From contig CANRNJ010000015.1 of the NCBI GenBank assembly GCA_947631955.1, forward strand, positions 1 to 64,000: DNA of 64,000 bases. The letters run 5' to 3'. Made by a program: the position numbers and the translations under genes. Source of the DNA: an uncultured Lachnospiraceae bacterium (GTDB lineage: Bacteria > Bacillota > Clostridia > Lachnospirales > Lachnospiraceae). The notes under the pieces are model-generated. The model did not search any database, was not told the DNA's origin, and saw only the letters and a program-made list of their open reading frames with translations. This document shows, piece by piece, positions 1-8,143 of this stretch. Each line of letters opens with the position of its first letter. The stretch's first letter is position 1.

Positions 1-573
1 TTACACAGTTTTACACACTTTATATTGTGGCACATTCTTTTGAGCCTGTAACGCTTTATTAAAATATGTATCGCAATTATATTTAAAATCTTCCCATTTA
101 ACTATTGGAACATAGTCTGCTTTTATATTTTCCTCTAGTATCTTAAACTTTTTCATAGAGTTGTAATAGCTATAACTATTATTTTTGTCCGGCAATATGA
201 CCCCAAGCACAGCATTGGCATGGCTCGTATAATCATTCCTAGTAGTTTCCCTGACTGAATATGCAATTTCCCATGGAATCCATTGTGATTTATCCCACTT
301 ATATGGTTCTTTCATATTAGGAGAAATAAGCACAATTGTTATTGTACTGTCATATATTTTATCTTTTAACTTTGCCCAAATATATTCATCAGACCTGTCT
401 GACAAATCCTCATCATCATGTTCACCTTTATATATGTGATCTGTTCGATCAGAAAATTTTTTCTCTAACCAAGTAACATAATCCCTTGCCTTCGCCTTAT
501 AATCAGACACATTTGGTACTGAATATACATCCTCATCTGCATACTTATAAGACACAAAAATTTTTCTTCCCAT
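1..573 (-). CDS. TIR-like (ThsB/DUF1863-type) domain protein
   Basis: This 190-residue protein consists of little more than one TIR-like fold. The N-terminal strand KIFVSYKYAD is the usual start of the family, followed by TITIVLISPNM (about 78-88) and then WIPWEIAYSVRE, in which Glu102 sits where the catalytic glutamate of NAD-consuming TIR enzymes is expected. Proteins of this family include ThsB of Thoeris defence, which makes a cyclic ADP-ribose-type signal from NAD+ on phage infection. It follows a small membrane protein gene (589-1005) by 15 bp on the same strand, so the two are probably co-transcribed. No SIR2 or SLOG ThsA gene is visible, although one could lie left of the window. Function in defence is inferred from fold and location. 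The stop codon is at the very first bases of the window, so the gene is complete. Confidence 0.75.
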   Translation of the reverse strand: MGRKIFVSYKYADEDVYSVPNVSDYKAKARDYVTWLEKKFSDRTDHIYKGEHDDEDLSDRSDEYIWAKLKDKIYDSTITIVLISPNMKEPYKWDKSQWIPWEIAYSVRETTRNDYTSHANAVLGVILPDKNNSYSYYNSMKKFKILEENIKADYVPIVKWEDFKYNCDTYFNKALQAQKNVPQYKVCKTV

Positions 574-588
574 TTTATTTTCCTCCTT

Positions 589-1005
589 TTAATTCAATAA
601 TATATAAGCGACAACTAATCCTATTGCAATAAAGCCATACAAGGGCAATATCGTTTTTGAAATCAGTACATTGAAGTAGCAATATTGCCCACATTGATAT
701 TTTTGTATTGGCATTTCAAAATCCCTAATTACTATGTTTCTATCTTCTGGCGATATACCTGCAACATCGTTGTATATGCCACGAAATTTGCGTTCTTGTT
801 GGAGATAATATGCATCCAACATCCAAAATACAATAACAGGCACAATAGCAATAAAAATATACATTACATTTTTGCTATTAGCATATAGCGCTAATAGCGC
901 AGATACAATTGTAATCATCCAACCCTTAATTTGAAATGAGTTTTGATTCATTCTTGTGATAGTTGCTTGAATAAACTCTAAATGTTTTATTTTATTCGCT
1001 TCCAA
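589..1005 (-). CDS. Small membrane protein paired with TIR gene
   Basis: This 138-residue protein is not assigned to a named family. It has an N-terminal amphipathic helix (about 1-27), two close transmembrane segments (about 29-42 and 47-63), a soluble stretch of about 45 residues, and a C-terminal transmembrane segment (about 113-136). It is the upstream partner of the TIR gene and probably part of one transcript. In several TIR-based defence systems the second protein is an effector that responds to the TIR product, and some effectors are membrane proteins. That makes a membrane-perturbing effector a reasonable hypothesis, but nothing in the sequence proves it. It lies downstream of the restriction enzyme gene (ends 1120) after a 114-bp gap. 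Confidence 0.6.
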   Translation of the reverse strand: MEANKIKHLEFIQATITRMNQNSFQIKGWMITIVSALLALYANSKNVMYIFIAIVPVIVFWMLDAYYLQQERKFRGIYNDVAGISPEDRNIVIRDFEMPIQKYQCGQYCYFNVLISKTILPLYGFIAIGLVVAYILLN

Positions 1006-1119
1006 AATCTCACCTCCGCTCGTTGTAAAAAGAACACTTTACTTAATATCATATTATTATTTCCATTTCTTGAATTATTTACACATGGCACTTTCATGTG
1101 TCCACCTATCACCAACTGC

Positions 1120-2019
1120 TTATATTTCATTTATACCTTTTGCATACGCATAAATTCGTTTCAAAAAATTCTCATTTTCTATGCTGCCCCTAGCATTTTC
1201 TATCAAGTCAGAAAATCCCAAATAAGAATTAAATCCCAACATATACACTGCAATTGCCATTGCCATATCTTCTGTTTCTTTACCTGACATCGCAGCAATA
1301 TTTTTTAGCTCCTGCAGAACAGTATCATGCGGAATCTGAACATTTCCATCCTGCTCTACTACTTTTTCAATTACATTCGGAAGCGTCATACACATATTAT
1401 AAAACGCATTTTCTTCTCCAGTCGTAATGGCATAAAACTGATCAAGGCTTACTCGCCGTATTCTTTTATGTGATACACGTTTTCCATCTACTGTAGTTTC
1501 CCACTTTATATTCTGCGACTTTTGAGCGATTGCCTCTACCAAAAAACAAGCGCAGTCATCATCACTCAATAGTTGATTTTGCATCTTTATATAGGTTTTA
1601 CCTGCTGAAGCTGAGTTCATTGTATTATGCTTGTTTTTCATTTCCACATACACCGTATGAACCTTATCCCCATCAGGCAACACTATTCCGTCCGGATTTT
1701 GATAAATGACATCCCAGCCTCCCTCTTTCCCATTCTCTGGCACTCTGCACTTATCTATGTATTGAAATATTCTCTGATGAAAATAACCTATATCGTTATT
1801 GTTCGATTTATCACGCTGGCGAAATATTTCATTTCCAACCATTTCTTCCCATGAAGTCTGATATACCGTTTTATCGAAAATCAGCTTTATCGGATCAATA
1901 ATATTCTTGTTAAAACGCTTGACATCGTATGATTCGAGTTTTTCCCCATACTTCTCTATCGTTGCCCCGACATGCTTTACAAAATCCTCTTCCGATATAA
2001 AATCCAATGACCAACTCAT
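1120..2019 (-). CDS. Eco47II/Sau96I-family type II restriction endonuclease
   Basis: This 299-residue protein resembles type II enzymes that cut GGNCC-type sites. The central block has GGWD (Asp103), then VYVEMKNKHNTMN with Glu126 and Lys128 forming a PD-(D/E)XK nuclease core, followed by GKTYIKMQNQL, which is typical of the Eco47II family. The start codon overlaps the stop of the methyltransferase gene (TAATG), so translation is coupled and the nuclease is made only after its protecting methylase. The recognition sequence is inferred from family resemblance alone. The C-terminal third is helical and less conserved. Confidence 0.85.
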   Translation of the reverse strand: MSWSLDFISEEDFVKHVGATIEKYGEKLESYDVKRFNKNIIDPIKLIFDKTVYQTSWEEMVGNEIFRQRDKSNNNDIGYFHQRIFQYIDKCRVPENGKEGGWDVIYQNPDGIVLPDGDKVHTVYVEMKNKHNTMNSASAGKTYIKMQNQLLSDDDCACFLVEAIAQKSQNIKWETTVDGKRVSHKRIRRVSLDQFYAITTGEENAFYNMCMTLPNVIEKVVEQDGNVQIPHDTVLQELKNIAAMSGKETEDMAMAIAVYMLGFNSYLGFSDLIENARGSIENENFLKRIYAYAKGINEI

Positions 2020-3053
2020 TACATTGCCTCCTTAATTTTCTCCCCTTTTTTCAGTATAGCAAGCGAATGATAAATTTCTATTGCAATATCTTGCGCCAAA
2101 TTAACAGGAACTGCATTCCCTACTTGTTTATACTGTGATGAAACATTCCCACAAAATTCCCACTCATCCGGGAAAGTCTGACACCTTGCATTTTCTCTTA
2201 TTGTAAAAGGTCGCGCTTCTAAAGGATGGCAGCGTTCTGTCTGCTTTTGGGACGGCGATGTCAGTACAGTCAGTGACGGTTCATCTAAACTCATTCTTCG
2301 TAAAATTCCTGTACGTCCACCTTCCATTTCCCAACAACTTTTCATGTATTCTTTTGCTACACTAGGATCGATATCCCGCCAGTACCCACCCGCCGGAACC
2401 AACTCAAATATTTTTTTCTTTTTTTCCCCGTATGGGATAAATGGACTATCCGGGCAATCCAACAAAACATCCCTCAGCACAGGTTTATAATCATGCGGCT
2501 TCGGGAAAGTATACTCTGTTTTCCCTACTAAATCATTTCTAATTCCAATCGTAATCAACCGCTCCCTTTTCTGGGGAACTCCATAATCCCATGCATTTAA
2601 TACTTTTTTGTCAATTGTATATCCTGCTTTTTTGAAGATATTCAACATAGTCTTATATGTATTTCCATGATCATGTGTAAGCAGTCCTCTAACATTTTCA
2701 AACAGAAACATTTTCGGCTGCAATTTCTGCAAAAATAACGCATAGTGATAAAAAAGCGTCCCTCTGGCATCTTCCAAGCCAAGCCTTTTTCCTGCATAAG
2801 AAAATGCTTGACAAGGCGCTCCTCCCGATAATAAATCTAACTCACCTTTCTTCAGATGAAAATATTCTTCCAGATCCAGACAAGAAATATTGGCAATGTC
2901 ATCATTTATAACATTCCAGTTAGGTCTATTCTTTTTCAACGTGTCTGCCGCATCTTTATCAAATTCAATCAATCCAAGCGTTTCAAAGCCAGCCCTCTCA
3001 ATTCCTAATGCAAGTCCGCCCGCACCGGCAAATAATTCAATCGTACAAAACAT
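2019..3053 (-). CDS. DNA (cytosine-5) methyltransferase
   Basis: This 344-residue protein has the full order of C5-methyltransferase motifs: FAGAGGLALG (8-17, SAM binding), GGAPCQAFS with catalytic Cys81, ENVRGLL with ENV at 119-121, QKRER (161-165), a target-recognition region, and GNAVPV near the C-terminus. It would methylate the sites cut by the neighbouring Eco47II-like enzyme, giving a complete type II restriction-modification pair. It lies downstream of a small HTH regulator, with the nuclease gene following by stop-start overlap. Length and motifs look intact. Confidence 0.93.
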   Translation of the reverse strand: MFCTIELFAGAGGLALGIERAGFETLGLIEFDKDAADTLKKNRPNWNVINDDIANISCLDLEEYFHLKKGELDLLSGGAPCQAFSYAGKRLGLEDARGTLFYHYALFLQKLQPKMFLFENVRGLLTHDHGNTYKTMLNIFKKAGYTIDKKVLNAWDYGVPQKRERLITIGIRNDLVGKTEYTFPKPHDYKPVLRDVLLDCPDSPFIPYGEKKKKIFELVPAGGYWRDIDPSVAKEYMKSCWEMEGGRTGILRRMSLDEPSLTVLTSPSQKQTERCHPLEARPFTIRENARCQTFPDEWEFCGNVSSQYKQVGNAVPVNLAQDIAIEIYHSLAILKKGEKIKEAM

Positions 3054-3102
3054 ATTGTTACTCCTTCTTTTTTATCATACTACCGCAATATATGTCCAAA
3101 TA

Positions 3103-3333
3103 TCAGGACACATGAAACATCTTTCCATCTTCCTCAATCAGTTCTATAATATCAGTAATCTGGCAGTTTAGTGTTTCACAAATCTTACAAATAACTTCTG
3201 TAGATACATTTTCATTTTTTCCCATTTTCGCAATTACATTTGTAGTAATTCCAGTTTGTTCTCTGAGCTGTGTTTTGCTCATCCCCTTATCTATCAGCAA
3301 TTTCCAAAGCTTATTATAATTAACTTTCACCAT
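3103..3333 (-). CDS. XRE/Cro-type HTH regulator of R-M operon
   Basis: This is a 76-residue HTH protein starting MVKVNYNKLWKLL. An ATG 23 codons upstream also lies in frame, but the ribosome binding site AAGGGTGA sits just before 3333, so that start is preferred. The HTH covers about residues 15-40 (KTQLREQTGITTNVIAKM) and is followed by a helical tail. Small Cro/CI-type proteins like this often sit next to cytosine methyltransferase genes in Firmicutes, and some control restriction-modification expression. It is the first gene of the operon, 34 nt after the predicted transcription start. A controller role is inferred from position. Confidence 0.75.
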   Translation of the reverse strand: MVKVNYNKLWKLLIDKGMSKTQLREQTGITTNVIAKMGKNENVSTEVICKICETLNCQITDIIELIEEDGKMFHVS

Positions 3334-3373
3334 AATTTCACCCTTGCCAAACTTCCTCTTTATCGATTTCATA

Positions 3374-3402
3374 ATTATACCAAATAATATTGAATATTTC
3401 AA
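3374..3402 (-). promoter_or_regulatory. SigA promoter of HTH-R-M operon
   Basis: On the minus strand TTGAAA (3397-3402) and TATAAT (3374-3379) are separated by exactly 17 bp. Transcription would begin near 3367, a short distance before the HTH start at 3333. Confidence 0.7.
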
Positions 3403-3493
3403 TCAATTTTTGATTTACTCAACGAATAGGAAACGTGTAAAAATAGTGTTGCCATTTCAATTATTAAGATATTCGTCTTTAATTGCTTATTAC

Positions 3494-3517
3494 TAACATG
3501 GTGCTAGCACCATGTTA
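3494..3517. repeat. 24-bp perfect palindrome
   Basis: A perfect 24-bp inverted repeat centred on GCTAGC (arms TAACATGGTGC) lies between the mob accessory gene and the R-M promoter. It could be an operator for the HTH protein or a terminator-like hairpin for the mobilization operon. No T-run follows on either side, so an operator seems more likely. The rest of 3403-3563 is AT-rich and shows no gene. Confidence 0.6.
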
Positions 3518-3563
3518 TAAAGCAGTTTTTAAAGACAAACAAACCATCGCTATCCTCCACATT

Positions 3564-3878
3564 TTACCATTCTAGTGCTTTCTCGATCTTCCACCTCTGC
3601 CCTTTCAGATCATTCTGCTTCTCATACAGATTATTGCGTTCTTTGCAGAGTTCTTTCATGCGTTCTAGTTTCTCCCGCACTCCCTCCTGGCATTCCGGCT
3701 CTATCTTCTTGTACTCCCCCGTTAAACTGCGGATTGCATTGTTATTCTCCTTGATCTGCTCCGATACACATACCCAGTCTATCAAATTGCGGACTTCCAT
3801 ATCCATATCATATAATTCTGTTTCCGTCAAAATCTTTGCACACAGACGCACCAATACTTTCTTCTCCATATCTGTCAT
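3564..3878 (-). CDS. Small coiled-coil protein following relaxase
   Basis: This 104-residue protein is not assigned to a named family. It is charged and helical, with a probable coiled coil over about residues 38-100. It starts 12 bp after the relaxase stop and on the same strand, so it is probably in the mobilization operon and may be an accessory to transfer. Nothing catalytic is visible. Confidence 0.6.
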   Translation of the reverse strand: MTDMEKKVLVRLCAKILTETELYDMDMEVRNLIDWVCVSEQIKENNNAIRSLTGEYKKIEPECQEGVREKLERMKELCKERNNLYEKQNDLKGQRWKIEKALEW

Positions 3879-3890
3879 ATCAATCCCCTC

Positions 3891-5261
3891 CTATCGACTC
3901 ATTTCAAAGACACGTTTCGAGCGTTTGGCGTCCTGCTCTGCCCGTTCCAACGCCTTTGCGTGTTCCACTGCCATATGCACCTGTTCCTTGCCCAGACAGC
4001 TTTCCAGACGCCCCAGATCAGCCGCTCTTTCTTGCAATTCCTCTATTGTCTTACTCTGCTCTGCCGCTTTATTTGTCAGACGGTCAAGCCGCTTCTGCAT
4101 TTTTTCTATTTTGGTGGTCAGCTTCTCTCCCTGTTCCGTAAGCTGTATGCACTTGATTGTCAGGCTTTTCACTATCTCTTTCAATTTCTCCACAAGCGGC
4201 AACGCCTTTTTATCTCGGTAACTCTTTGCGCTCATAAGTGTTCCCGGTTCTGGGAGCTGCCACTTCTCATCTTCATCATAGGCGTGGATATTCCGCTCCA
4301 TAGTTTCCTTGGAATGTACCATCTTATTGATCTCCTGCTGAAGCTTTTTCTGCTCTTTCTCCAAATCTTCATTTTCGGATAGCAGTTTCTCCTTATCTTC
4401 CGACAGTATTTCCGCCTGCTCCTTGAGCAGATGACTGGCTGCGGAAAGTTCCGATACTTCCTTTCGGATTGCTTCTCCCTCTTTGCGTATCTGCTCCGTT
4501 TCCTGCTCTGCCGCCGTCTGCCGATAAAGAAGATCGGCTAATTCCTCTCTACCGCCGGAAATGGTCTGTTCCAGTTCCTCCACCTCTTTCTGGCGTTCCC
4601 GTTTTTCAAAATCAAGTACCGACAAATGCTTCTCATGTGTTCCCTTTTTCTCCCACTCAATATCATGCCGCAGCATGATCTCCGCAAGCCGCTCTTTCTC
4701 TGCCGCTACCCACTGGTTCCGTTCCGTTTCGCTCCTTGTGCCGCCTTTGAAGCCGAGTTCAGCCAATGCCTTTTTTAACGACACTCTTGTTTCAAGCCCT
4801 CTCTTGCTTCCGGTCGTATAAGGTATGAAATCTATATGCAGATGCGGCGTGGCTTCGTCCATGTGGAGATGTGCCGAGAATACCCGCAGCGTAGGATTGC
4901 GCCGCTGAAAGTCCTGCATATATTCATCAAGTATTCCTGCTGCGAGCCGTCCATCCTCCGTCTTTGCCCCCATATCGTCCTTATTGCCGATCTGTATGAT
5001 GATCTCATGGAATGGCTTCTCCTGCTTGCCGGAACAGATTTTTTCATAGTAATCGTCAATCCGGCGGTCACTTCTGGTCTGCTTCTCATTGTACCGGGCA
5101 AGCGCTTCATCAAATAATTCATGATACACATCTTTGATATTCTCGTTGCAGTATTCCACATTCAGACTGCTCCGCTCCGGATCAGTGTTCTTTGCATGGA
5201 ATTTTCTGCTGTTGTGGTTGACAGAGCCTTTCCCTGTCATAATGCTGATTGTCCGTTTCAA
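3891..5261 (-). CDS. mobV: MobV-family relaxase (Pre/Mob)
   Basis: This 456-residue plasmid-recombination/mobilization enzyme nicks DNA at oriT and leads the strand in conjugal transfer. The N-terminal relaxase domain shows GSVNHNSRKFH (about 12-22) and the signature HLHMDEATPHLHID (131-144), whose histidines bind the metal ion. From about residue 220 the protein is one long coiled coil, as usual for the family. The region just upstream (5318-5432) is packed with palindromes that would suit a MobV oriT. It depends on a helper element for the transfer pore, as no secretion genes are seen. The start at 5261 gives the usual MobV N-terminus. Confidence 0.9.
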   Translation of the reverse strand: MKRTISIMTGKGSVNHNSRKFHAKNTDPERSSLNVEYCNENIKDVYHELFDEALARYNEKQTRSDRRIDDYYEKICSGKQEKPFHEIIIQIGNKDDMGAKTEDGRLAAGILDEYMQDFQRRNPTLRVFSAHLHMDEATPHLHIDFIPYTTGSKRGLETRVSLKKALAELGFKGGTRSETERNQWVAAEKERLAEIMLRHDIEWEKKGTHEKHLSVLDFEKRERQKEVEELEQTISGGREELADLLYRQTAAEQETEQIRKEGEAIRKEVSELSAASHLLKEQAEILSEDKEKLLSENEDLEKEQKKLQQEINKMVHSKETMERNIHAYDEDEKWQLPEPGTLMSAKSYRDKKALPLVEKLKEIVKSLTIKCIQLTEQGEKLTTKIEKMQKRLDRLTNKAAEQSKTIEELQERAADLGRLESCLGKEQVHMAVEHAKALERAEQDAKRSKRVFEMSR

Positions 5262-5317
5262 TATATTTCCCTTTCTCCCTAACGGGTAATAAGCGCCGGA
5301 TATGGCGCACAGCCTTT

Positions 5318-5432
5318 GTTACTTTCTGCGAAAGTAACGCAAAAGCACTTTTGACACGCTCCGCTTTATCAAAAGTGCAGACCCGCAAGCGGGTTTTGCG
5401 CCCTGCCGGGGGCATACCGTCCTTACGGACGG
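5318..5432. other. Putative oriT: cluster of four hairpins
   Basis: Four inverted repeats lie just upstream of the relaxase gene. They are a 9-bp stem with 3-nt loop at 5318-5338 (GTTACTTTC/GAAAGTAAC), a 10-bp stem at 5345-5378 (GCACTTTTGA/TCAAAAGTGC), a 6-bp stem at 5381-5394 (ACCCGC/GCGGGT) and a 6-bp stem at 5417-5432 (CCGTCC/GGACGG). MobV relaxases act at a hairpin site upstream of their own gene, so this cluster is the best oriT candidate. The exact nick site cannot be read from sequence alone. Confidence 0.55.
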
Positions 5433-5475
5433 CGGACGGCTTATCGCCGCTTTGTTGCCGTTCCCGGCTTTCTTT

Positions 5476-5580
5476 CAACAGCGCAACATTGCAATCTCTA
5501 TACCCTTTGCAACCTTGCAGTCCTCAAGAACGCAATTCCAAGACTGCAAAATCCTAATACTCTGCATTGTTGCGCTGTTG
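5476..5580. repeat. Nested inverted repeat, mobV-repA gap
   Basis: An 18-bp outer inverted repeat (5476-5493 and 5563-5580, one mismatch, arms CAACAGCGCAAC) encloses an inner 8-bp repeat, TTGCAGTC (5515-5522) and GACTGCAA (5542-5549). It fills the space between the RepA-like gene and the oriT-like cluster. A structured RNA, a replication or transfer site, or a processing site are all possible. Confidence 0.5.
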
Positions 5581-5593
5581 CCTTTCCTGTCCG

Positions 5594-6571
5594 TCACTGT
5601 CTGATCTTGTCCAGTTCCCAATACCATGTATTGTTTATCCGCTTTGCCCGGATGCCTAACTCTTTCTTTGCATTTTCAAGCGTCCGTTTCGATATGCCCT
5701 GTTCCTCCGCCAGATTAAAAATCTCATTGCTCTGCATGGCATTGTTTGTTTCCGCCAGTTCCCGAAGCAGCCGCTTCGCCTGCTCCATTTTATTTGCTTT
5801 GGGCGCAATGCCGCCCAAGACTTCATCCGCCGTTATCTCATAATCTCCTAGCCAGTGAAAGCCGTCCTCCGACAATTCAAACGCCTTTGGGTGTCCGAAC
5901 GCTGCAAGATTATTTTTGATCTGTACCACAGCCCTTATATTTTCCTCGCCCTCTACCCTTCCTACTAAAAGAACGCTTCTTGCGACCGCAAAGAAATCAA
6001 TCGAACCCATTCCCCGGTATGCCGCTTTATTTCCCACTGCCTTGTTCATATGCCCGACAAGGACAATCGCACACTGATATTTCTCCGCAAGTGCCGCCAG
6101 TTTCTTCGTCATATCCCTTGCTTCGTTTGCCCGGTTCATATCCATACCGCCGCCCAAATAGGCTTGTATTGGATCTAAGATCAGCAGCTTTGCTTTTGTT
6201 CTTATAACCGCTTCTTCCAGTCGTTCATCTACCATAGATAGAGATTTCATGCTTTCATCAATCACTAAAATATTTTCACAGTCCGCTCCTGCCTGTTCCA
6301 AACGTGGCTTTATCGTATCGGCAAGACCGTCCTCTGCACTCTGATAAATTACGTTCAAAGGCTCTGTCGGCTTCATTTCATCATCCAAACCCTTTCCCTT
6401 TGATAATTTTGCTGCTATGTTCAGTACAAGCGTTGTCTTTCCGTCACCCGGATCACCCTGCACGATTGTCAGCTTGCCATAAGGGATAAATGGGAACCAC
6501 AGCCAGGAAACTTCCTGCGACTGTATCTCCGACAATTTAATCAACTGCAATTCTGTTTTTGTTTCTTCCAT
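5594..6571 (-). CDS. RepA-like AAA family ATPase/helicase
   Basis: This 325-residue protein has a RecA-fold ATPase domain like that of RepA/DnaB-type hexameric helicases. The Walker A motif is GDPGDGKTT (39-47), and LLILDPIQAYLGG (about 129-141) carries the Walker B aspartate. VLVGHMNK further on is the sensor-like strand. The last 70 residues look like a winged helix (EIFNLAEEQGISKRTLENAKKEL), probably for DNA binding. In mobilizable elements such proteins support replication of the excised circle. It precedes mobV on the same strand and follows the integrase gene with a gap of about 100 bp. Confidence 0.8.
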   Translation of the reverse strand: MEETKTELQLIKLSEIQSQEVSWLWFPFIPYGKLTIVQGDPGDGKTTLVLNIAAKLSKGKGLDDEMKPTEPLNVIYQSAEDGLADTIKPRLEQAGADCENILVIDESMKSLSMVDERLEEAVIRTKAKLLILDPIQAYLGGGMDMNRANEARDMTKKLAALAEKYQCAIVLVGHMNKAVGNKAAYRGMGSIDFFAVARSVLLVGRVEGEENIRAVVQIKNNLAAFGHPKAFELSEDGFHWLGDYEITADEVLGGIAPKANKMEQAKRLLRELAETNNAMQSNEIFNLAEEQGISKRTLENAKKELGIRAKRINNTWYWELDKIRQ

Positions 6572-6670
6572 AATGCCCTCCGTTTCTGAAAATCGTTGTC
6601 ACCGGAAGAAACCTCTGCTATACTTGTATTGTGGAATACTGGTAACAGAGGTTTTCCAGTTATCACAGCC

Positions 6671-7747
6671 CTAACAGTTGCCGCTGTCGGGGCTGTTTCC
6701 TTTTTCATTGTCAAGTAAATCTGCCACCCGCCTCTGCTGATTAGGATATAAATGTCCATAAGTATTCAGTGTAATGCGAATATCTTTATGACCTACTCTC
6801 TCCTTTATCAGCAACGGCTCTATACCTCTATTGATCAAGTACGCTACATGTGAATGTCTAAGGTCATGCACCCGGATATTTTTTACTCCTGCTTTTGCTA
6901 TATGACGTTTCATCTTATGCTGCACCGCTTCCTGCACAATAGGGAAAAGCCTTTCATCATCCGGCATACCATAGTGACCGTCAACAAAATCTTTAATTTC
7001 CTTTTTCAAAAACTCCGGAATTTCAACAATCCTTACCGACTGTTTTGTTTTAGGTTCAGTAATAATATCCTGTCTGCCAGTCCGGTAATATGTTTTGGTA
7101 ATGCTGATTTGACTGTTTTCAAAACTAATATCACCTTTTGTCAACGCTAATAATTCCCCTATCCTCATGCCCGTCCAAAAAAGCATTTCAAAAATAAGAT
7201 AGTATCTTGTTCCCGGCTCTATGGTCTGAATAAATCTCTGATATTCCTCCAGCGTCCAAAAATCCAAACTCCTTGAATCAGAATTTCCCATCCGCTTCAC
7301 TTTCTTACATGGATTTGTGTGCAAGTCATAAATGCGTGACGCATGAGTAAACAAACTGGTCAACTGATTTTGTATCATTCTTAAATAACTTTCCGAAAAC
7401 CCTTTTGTCTGCATTTCATTCTGCCACTGTATGATTTGTGAAGCTGTAATCTCACTCAACATCTGCTCCCCAAAGTACGGAATAATATGCTGTTCCATCA
7501 TATAACGCTTGTTTTTCATTGTACGGTCTTTTAATTCGTTCTGTTTATCTTCAAAATAGACCTCCATAAATTCACTCAACTTCATATCCATACTTCTGAT
7601 ACTGTTTAGCTTCTTTTGCCGTTCATACTCTAAGGCTTCTCTCTTTGTTTCAAATCCTCTCTTTCTCCGCTTTTTCTTTTCTCCCTTAGCGGTTGTTTCA
7701 AACCACTGCGCAGACCATTTTTTTGTGTCCTTTTCTCTGTATGCCAT
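6671..7747 (-). CDS. int: Tyrosine site-specific integrase
   Basis: This 358-residue protein is a phage/ICE-type integrase. An arm-binding N-terminal domain (about 1-50, rich in Lys/Arg) is followed by a SAM-like core-binding domain (about 58-150) and the catalytic domain. Catalytic residues are visible: Arg195 in TGMRIGE, His294 and Arg297 in HDLRHS, His320 in RVGHKD and the nucleophile Tyr330 in NTYGHLYP. It would integrate and, with the excisionase, excise the element. It lies 18 bp downstream of the xis-like gene and is probably transcribed with it from the promoter at 8037-8065. Confidence 0.94.
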   Translation of the reverse strand: MAYREKDTKKWSAQWFETTAKGEKKKRRKRGFETKREALEYERQKKLNSIRSMDMKLSEFMEVYFEDKQNELKDRTMKNKRYMMEQHIIPYFGEQMLSEITASQIIQWQNEMQTKGFSESYLRMIQNQLTSLFTHASRIYDLHTNPCKKVKRMGNSDSRSLDFWTLEEYQRFIQTIEPGTRYYLIFEMLFWTGMRIGELLALTKGDISFENSQISITKTYYRTGRQDIITEPKTKQSVRIVEIPEFLKKEIKDFVDGHYGMPDDERLFPIVQEAVQHKMKRHIAKAGVKNIRVHDLRHSHVAYLINRGIEPLLIKERVGHKDIRITLNTYGHLYPNQQRRVADLLDNEKGNSPDSGNC

Positions 7748-7765
7748 ACTAGTTCTCCCCCTTTC

Positions 7766-7960
7766 TTAACTTACTGATAATTCATAGCCATACATTTTCT
7801 TTGCCCAAAATGCCCTTGGAATACGTCCAGCCATTGTAATATACCCTTGTTCTTCAAGCTCTTTATTCAAATCTTTTACGATCTTGTAAGCATGGGATTT
7901 TGAGCAGCCTAATTCATTAGCAATATCTTCTACATTCATCATATAACTGTAATTTGCCAC
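7766..7960 (-). CDS. Excisionase-like winged HTH protein
   Basis: This 64-residue basic DNA-binding protein has an HTH at about residues 9-35 (VEDIANELGCSKSHAYKIVKDLN) followed by GYITMAGRIPRAFW, the pattern of small excisionase/regulator proteins of Firmicutes elements. It is directly upstream of the integrase, as expected for a directionality factor. The excision role is inferred from size and place. Confidence 0.7.
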   Translation of the reverse strand: MANYSYMMNVEDIANELGCSKSHAYKIVKDLNKELEEQGYITMAGRIPRAFWAKKMYGYELSVS

Positions 7961-8018
7961 ACGTTTGTCCTCCTTTCCTCTTTTTTAACTCCATTACAAC
8001 TTCTGTATTTCATGATTG

Positions 8019-8143
8019 TACGAATTTCGTATACTTATATTAGCACTTTTCCCTTATCGTGTCAACACTTCGTAAAATTATTTTTACGATTTTCATATAT
8101 ACGATTTTTTAATTTTTCTCTTTTATATTTTTCGTATATATGA
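8019..8143. promoter_or_regulatory. Operator array between xis and repressor genes
   Basis: Three inverted repeats share the half-site TCGTA/TACGA: TACGAATTTCGTA (8019-8031), TCGTAAAA-4nt-TTTTACGA (8070-8089), and a 12-bp repeat TCATATATACGA (8093-8104) with TCGTATATATGA (8132-8143). A further TTTTTCGTA lies near 8165. They sit between the divergent xis-int and XRE genes and are probable binding sites for the XRE repressor. Confidence 0.6.
8037..8065 (-). promoter_or_regulatory. SigA promoter of xis-int
   Basis: On the minus strand TTGACA (8060-8065) and TAATAT (8037-8042) are 17 bp apart. The first repressor-type palindrome (8019-8031) lies just downstream of the -10 box, placed to block initiation. 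Confidence 0.75.

Noticed and set aside
3103..3402. Longer start (99 residues) of the R-M HTH gene
   Set aside because: The first ATG overlaps the predicted promoter, and the ribosome binding site supports 3333.
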